9,820 nucleotides of DNA, taken from positions 1 to 9,820 of the forward strand of contig JAQUQK010000058.1 of NCBI GenBank assembly GCA_028716125.1, in the 5' to 3' direction. Origin of the DNA: Thermoplasmatota archaeon. GTDB taxonomy: Archaea; Thermoplasmatota; JAQUQK01. The notes under the pieces were generated by a model. It did no database searches. It saw nothing but the letters and a program-made list of their open reading frames with translations, and was not told the DNA's origin. A program made the translations under genes and the position numbers. Of this stretch, positions 7,299-9,820 are shown one piece after another; position 1 is the stretch's first letter, and every line of letters begins with the position of its first letter.

Positions 7299-8315
7299 TT
7301 ATTTGGCAGGGACTATCAGGCCTCTACGCAAGAAATCTTCGTAGGCTTCCCGCACCGCTTGTGATAATTGGGTGGGTTGGTAGCCCAGTTCTTGTTTCGC
7401 CTTATCGTGATCAGCCCGGCGGCGCATCTGGAGCAAGCGCACAGCACCCGGTGTGAAGCGCCGGGGCAAGTTGGGGAATGCCCGAAACCAGGTTTTGTCG
7501 GCCACTTCCGCCAGCGCGGCCATCAGCAACGGCGGTAACCGCAGCCGGGGTAATGGACGGCCGGTGACTTCCCTGAACAGCGCCATCAGATCGTCCACGC
7601 TGGCGTAGGCGGTGCTAAAAATGTACTTCTGCCCGGAACGCCCATGCTGCATCGCTAATAGATGGCCTTCGGCGATATCGCGGCTGGACACGAATTCAAA
7701 GCCTCCGGGAATGTAAGCGCGCAGAGAACCGTGAGCATAATCAATCAGTACCCGACCCATCCGCGATGGCACATAATCATGGGGTCCGATGATGGCGCAG
7801 GAGGTGGCGACTACGACATTGAGACCATTGGCATGGGCCTTGAGGCATTCATGTTCGGTGAGATGCTTGGTAAAGCCGTAGGGCAGATGGCGGTCGAAAG
7901 GATAGAACGGCATATCCTCGTGACTAGAACAGTCGAGCTCGTAACCGGTGGCGCTCAGTGAACCTGACACCACCACTTTTTCAATCCCGTGAAGCTTGGC
8001 CGCCTGAAGAATATTGATTGTACCGCGAACGTTGGTATCGAATATTTCGCGCTTATGGGCCGCATTACCTTCAATGGTCGAAACCAAAGCCGCGCAATGG
8101 TAAACCCAGGTGCACCCGCGCACGGCGGCGGACACCTCCTCGGTGTTACGCAGGTCGGCGTACACACGCTCCACGTCGAGGCCGCCCAGTGCTCCGTTAT
8201 CGCGTTCGGCGCGCATCATCACCCGTACTTGCTCGCCATCGGCAAGTAGGCGGCGAGCCAGATTAGCACCCAGGTGGCCAGTGGCTCCTGTAACAAGTGT
8301 GATGCCCGCGCTCAT
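7299..8315 (-). CDS. sdmB: NAD(P)-dependent sterol reductase/decarboxylase, SDR family (SdmB-like)
   Basis: This is an extended short-chain dehydrogenase of the 3-beta-hydroxysteroid dehydrogenase type, 338 residues from the ATG at 8315. It has the glycine-rich nucleotide loop TGATGHLG at residues 9-16, an acidic residue at 54 in ADLRN, the HCAA strand near 73, a catalytic Ser in SGSLSA (about 117-122), and the YxxxK pair Tyr146/Lys150 in YGFTK. There is no signal peptide. As first gene of the operon, just before the Rieske oxygenase, it matches SdmB, which acts on the oxidised C-4 carbon and the C-3 alcohol/ketone during sterol demethylation. The frame could also begin at a TTG (8339), adding 8 residues. 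I prefer 8315 because the Rossmann strand then begins near residue 5, as usual. Neither start has a strong ribosome binding site. A general NSDHL-like or sugar epimerase SDR is the alternative if the neighbours are ignored. Confidence 0.85.
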   Translation of the reverse strand: MSAGITLVTGATGHLGANLARRLLADGEQVRVMMRAERDNGALGGLDVERVYADLRNTEEVSAAVRGCTWVYHCAALVSTIEGNAAHKREIFDTNVRGTINILQAAKLHGIEKVVVSGSLSATGYELDCSSHEDMPFYPFDRHLPYGFTKHLTEHECLKAHANGLNVVVATSCAIIGPHDYVPSRMGRVLIDYAHGSLRAYIPGGFEFVSSRDIAEGHLLAMQHGRSGQKYIFSTAYASVDDLMALFREVTGRPLPRLRLPPLLMAALAEVADKTWFRAFPNLPRRFTPGAVRLLQMRRRADHDKAKQELGYQPTQLSQAVREAYEDFLRRGLIVPAK

Positions 8316-8402
8316 GTCATTAATCCGGAGTAGTGACAAGAATGGGACCGAATGAACAGGTAGAGGAGTTTAGGTGTCATGGAGCCCGTTTTAAAAACTC
8401 TC

Positions 8403-8427
8403 TGCAAAACATCAAGCGTATTTTGCA
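8403..8427. repeat. Perfect 7-base inverted repeat upstream of sdmB
   Basis: TGCAAAA (8403-8409) and TTTTGCA (8421-8427) are exact inverted copies around an 11-base spacer. The site lies about 50 bases downstream of the predicted -10 box and about 90 bases before sdmB. It could be an operator for a dimeric regulator. In RNA it would be a weak AU-rich hairpin followed by GAGAGTTTTT, so a leftover transposase terminator is also possible. Confidence 0.4.
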
Positions 8428-9060
8428 CTGCGTTATCCTGATCATTGCAATTTGAATCATATTTTCGAAAGTTCATTTTAATACTTCTAAACCCTTTGCC
8501 AAGCGGCGACTATGATTTAACCACGAGAAGGTGTGCTCAACAACTCTGCTTTTAGGTAAAACTGCGCAATTGCCTTTAATTGTTTTTGAGAAATAATGAA
8601 GTTTATGCTTCTCATAGGTAAATTTAACGGAATTCCTCGATAATCTGCATCATCTGAATAAGCAGGAATTGATGATACTTTTCAGATGCTCTTTTATCAG
8701 AATTGCAAATAGCAATGGTAACGCTTTTGTAGACAGCGTGTAAATTAACGTGCAAAGATTGCCAAAACATTAACAATAGATATGGCGTTTGTAACTCTTC
8801 ACTTTTTTGCCTAGATCAAGTCCACGTTCATTATACGCATATTACGTGGGATTCAACTCCGAAATACTATCCTGGTTTTTGCACGAATCACTACAACATT
8901 GCTTGGCGTTCGCGAAGCAGTTATAACATGACAGAAAATCGTTTAAATGCATCCCAACAACTCCTAAAGATTACCAATCTCTCAATGACTGCAATTGGCA
9001 CAACTGAGACCGTCAGTGTCAGGTTAAACTCAGCTAATGTTTTAGGCTATCGGACCAAGT
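8410..9060 (-). pseudogene. IS5-family DDE transposase, degenerate
   Basis: The frame counted from 9021 leftwards keeps family landmarks in the right order, broken by many stops. A TGA-CAC-TGA-CGG run at 9021-9010 corresponds to CQWR. LRDW, a stop, then SLGVVGMHLNDFL (near 8985-8932) matches the FRxWxxxGVWExxHDxLL block. DSISELNPT (8871-8845) matches the first catalytic Asp block DSQSVKTT. NERGLDLGKKVKSYKRHI (8832-8779) matches ERGYDAGKKVKGRKRHI. The second Asp block appears in another frame as SDDADYRG (8657-8634). The C-terminal block NCAVLPKSRVVEHTFSWLN (8571-8515) and SRRLAKG, with the catalytic Glu, is back in the first frame, followed by a TGA and ENMIQIAMIRIT. At least six in-frame stops and two or more frameshifts show it is long dead. 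Alignment is from memory of the family. Confidence 0.8.
8475..8502 (-). promoter_or_regulatory. Candidate sigma-70 promoter of the sdm-bst operon
   Basis: On the minus strand TTGGCA (8502-8497) is followed after 16 bases by TAAAAT (8480-8475). Each box matches the consensus at five of six positions. Transcription would start near 8467, giving a leader of about 150 bases before sdmB. The boxes fall inside the codons for the RRLAKG and VLK parts of a dead IS5 transposase, so if real the promoter arose from the element. A weaker alternative is TTGATG, 16 bases, TAAAAC, closer to sdmB. Confidence 0.4.
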
Positions 9061-9068
9061 TCAGATTT

Positions 9069-9104
9069 TTCCAGATAAAGACTGTGTTCCAGATAAAGAC
9101 AGTA
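9069..9104. repeat. 18-base tandem duplication
   Basis: TTCCAGATAAAGACTGTG (9069-9086) is followed directly by TTCCAGATAAAGACAGTA (9087-9104), a match at 16 of 18 bases. It sits beside the eroded N-terminal end of the IS5 transposase and looks like a slippage duplication within decaying DNA. Confidence 0.75.
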
Positions 9105-9215
9105 TTTTTTTAGCATCAAATATACTCTCGAGGTTTTGTACCAGCTAAAAAAATCTTTAAAAGCTAGTCTACCAATGGTACATATTCAAAGCCTTAACAG
9201 ACTTTCTCTAGATTT

Positions 9216-9503
9216 CTAGGCCCTTTCAAATACATGAAATATTTGTCTCCGAAACGGACAGCATGTGTTTGATATGGTAACAGAGTCGCCTAAGGTTATA
9301 CTATTTACGTCAAACAATTCACGAATACTTCCAAGCATAAGCAAATAACCATATTTGCAACTTTTAAATTCTAGAAGGGCTAGGGTTGTAGTTTGAGCAT
9401 CCTGTTTATCTTCTTGGGAGTTGATGAGGATTCCTTTTAATGGCCTGTCATTTATTTTTTATTCCCGAGCCTTCAGTTTTTTTATTTGGTCAAGTATTTT
9501 CAT
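9216..9503 (-). pseudogene. Broken reading frame of unknown function beside IS630
   Basis: On the minus strand an ATG at 9503 opens a 14-codon frame (MKILDQIKKLKARE) that ends at a TAA (9461-9459). The same frame then stays open for 80 codons to the TAG at 9218-9216, with no start codon near its beginning. The translation reads like real protein rather than noise: NDRPLKGILINSQEDKQDAQ, then LALLEFKSCKYGYLLMLGSI, then LGDSVTISNTCCPFRRQIF. If the TAA is a nonsense mutation, the original product joined a short coiled-coil-like helix to this part, and its 5' end was cut by the IS630 element whose end lies at about 9536. I do not recognise the family. A chance open frame in AT-rich DNA cannot be excluded. 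Confidence 0.35.
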
Positions 9504-9535
9504 TTGTTGTTCCAAAGAGGATCAGCAGTCACTGA

Positions 9536-9559
9536 TGTGTCAATACTTTTCCGGACACA
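9536..9559. repeat. Possible end of the IS630-family element
   Basis: TGTGTC (9536-9541) and GACACA (9554-9559) form a short inverted repeat around a 12-base centre, 25 bases beyond the transposase stop. The position fits the terminal repeat that follows an IS630 transposase gene. The other end of the element is outside the window, so the border cannot be confirmed. Confidence 0.35.
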
Positions 9560-9584
9560 AAGTTAAGCAGATTTAATTCCATTT

Positions 9585-9820
9585 CTAATTCTGAAGTGAA
9601 TCTATAATCCATGGCCAGGCGACGATCGAATGGACTCTGTTAGGGTCGCTTTCAAGGGTTCGCAAGTTGACTTCCAAGTGCTCCTTCAGGGCGTCGATAC
9701 TGTTTAAGACACGATTGTGAAATGCCTTTTCCCGAAGTTCATCCCATAGATGTTCGACCGGGTTGAGTTCGGGCGAATAGGGCGGTAACGGCAACAAGTA
9801 TAGATGGGTCGGCAAGCTGA
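9585..9820 (-). CDS. IS630-family transposase, C-terminal part, cut by window edge
   Basis: The frame enters from the right edge of the window and ends at a TAG (9587-9585). It encodes the last 77 or so residues of an IS630-family DDE transposase (Tc1/mariner-related), including the signature PPYSPELNPVEHLWDELREK. The Glu in NPVEHLW is the third catalytic acid. The segment after it (HNRVLNSIDALKEHLEVNL, then SIVAWPWI) is also typical, and the protein seems to reach its natural end. A TTG at 9815 is only an internal codon, not the start. No stop or frameshift is visible, so this copy is much younger than the IS5 remnant. Whether the complete gene is intact cannot be seen here. Confidence 0.9.
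   Translation of the reverse strand, partial: SLPTHLYLLPLPPYSPELNPVEHLWDELREKAFHNRVLNSIDALKEHLEVNLRTLESDPNRVHSIVAWPWIIDSLQN

Larger units (their letters stand above)
8381..9060 (-). mobile_element. Decayed IS5-family insertion sequence
   Basis: This AT-rich stretch holds the remains of one IS5-family element with its transposase in the same direction as sdmB. A possible terminal inverted repeat is GGAGCCCGTTTTAAAAACTC at 8381-8400, just past the end of the transposase frame. I could not find its partner on the right, where the N-terminal part of the transposase is too eroded to follow beyond about 9060, so the right border is uncertain. The left border lies only about 65 bases from sdmB. Confidence 0.65.

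Noticed and set aside
8928..9113. 61-codon plus-strand open frame
   Set aside because: It runs antisense to the decayed IS5 transposase, and its end is made of the 18-base tandem duplication.

Overview
The window looks like a chromosomal segment of a sterol-making bacterium, most likely a gammaproteobacterial (type I) methanotroph of the Methylococcus kind. The reason is one compact minus-strand operon of five genes whose products and order fit the bacterial sterol C-4 demethylation genes (sdmB, sdmA) followed by the sterol transport genes (bstA, bstB, bstC) described from Methylococcus capsulatus. Taxonomy is inferred from this operon only; there is no rRNA or other marker gene here.

Layout from left to right. 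Bases 1-647 hold no gene I can recognise. A plus-strand gene (648-1685) encodes an unrecognised exported protein with a strong ribosome binding site. It converges on the operon, and a bulged hairpin in the 79-base gap (1691-1722) may end transcription from both sides. The operon is read from right to left: sdmB (8315-7299), sdmA (7258-6152), bstA (6132-3421), bstB (3421-2582), bstC (2577-1765). Gaps are 40, 19, -1 and 4 bases, so it is very probably one transcript. Right of sdmB the DNA becomes AT-rich and is filled with mobile-element debris: a badly decayed IS5-family transposase (about 9060-8410) with one possible end next to sdmB, an 18-base tandem duplication, an 80-codon reading frame with no start, and the 3' end of an IS630-family transposase that runs off the window.

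How the genes work together (inference from known families): the sterol is made in the cytoplasm or inner membrane by squalene epoxidase and oxidosqualene cyclase, which lie outside this window. SdmA, a Rieske oxygenase, oxidises a C-4 methyl group and SdmB, an NAD(P)-dependent SDR enzyme, completes its removal. BstA, an RND pump of the inner membrane, would release the 4-methylsterol to the periplasm, BstB would carry it across, and the lipoprotein BstC would receive it at the outer membrane.

The least expected observation is that the best promoter-like sequence for the operon (TTGGCA, 16 bases, TAAAAT) lies inside the codons of the dead IS5 transposase, which points the same way as sdmB. 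A perfect 7-base inverted repeat with an 11-base spacer lies between that promoter and sdmB.
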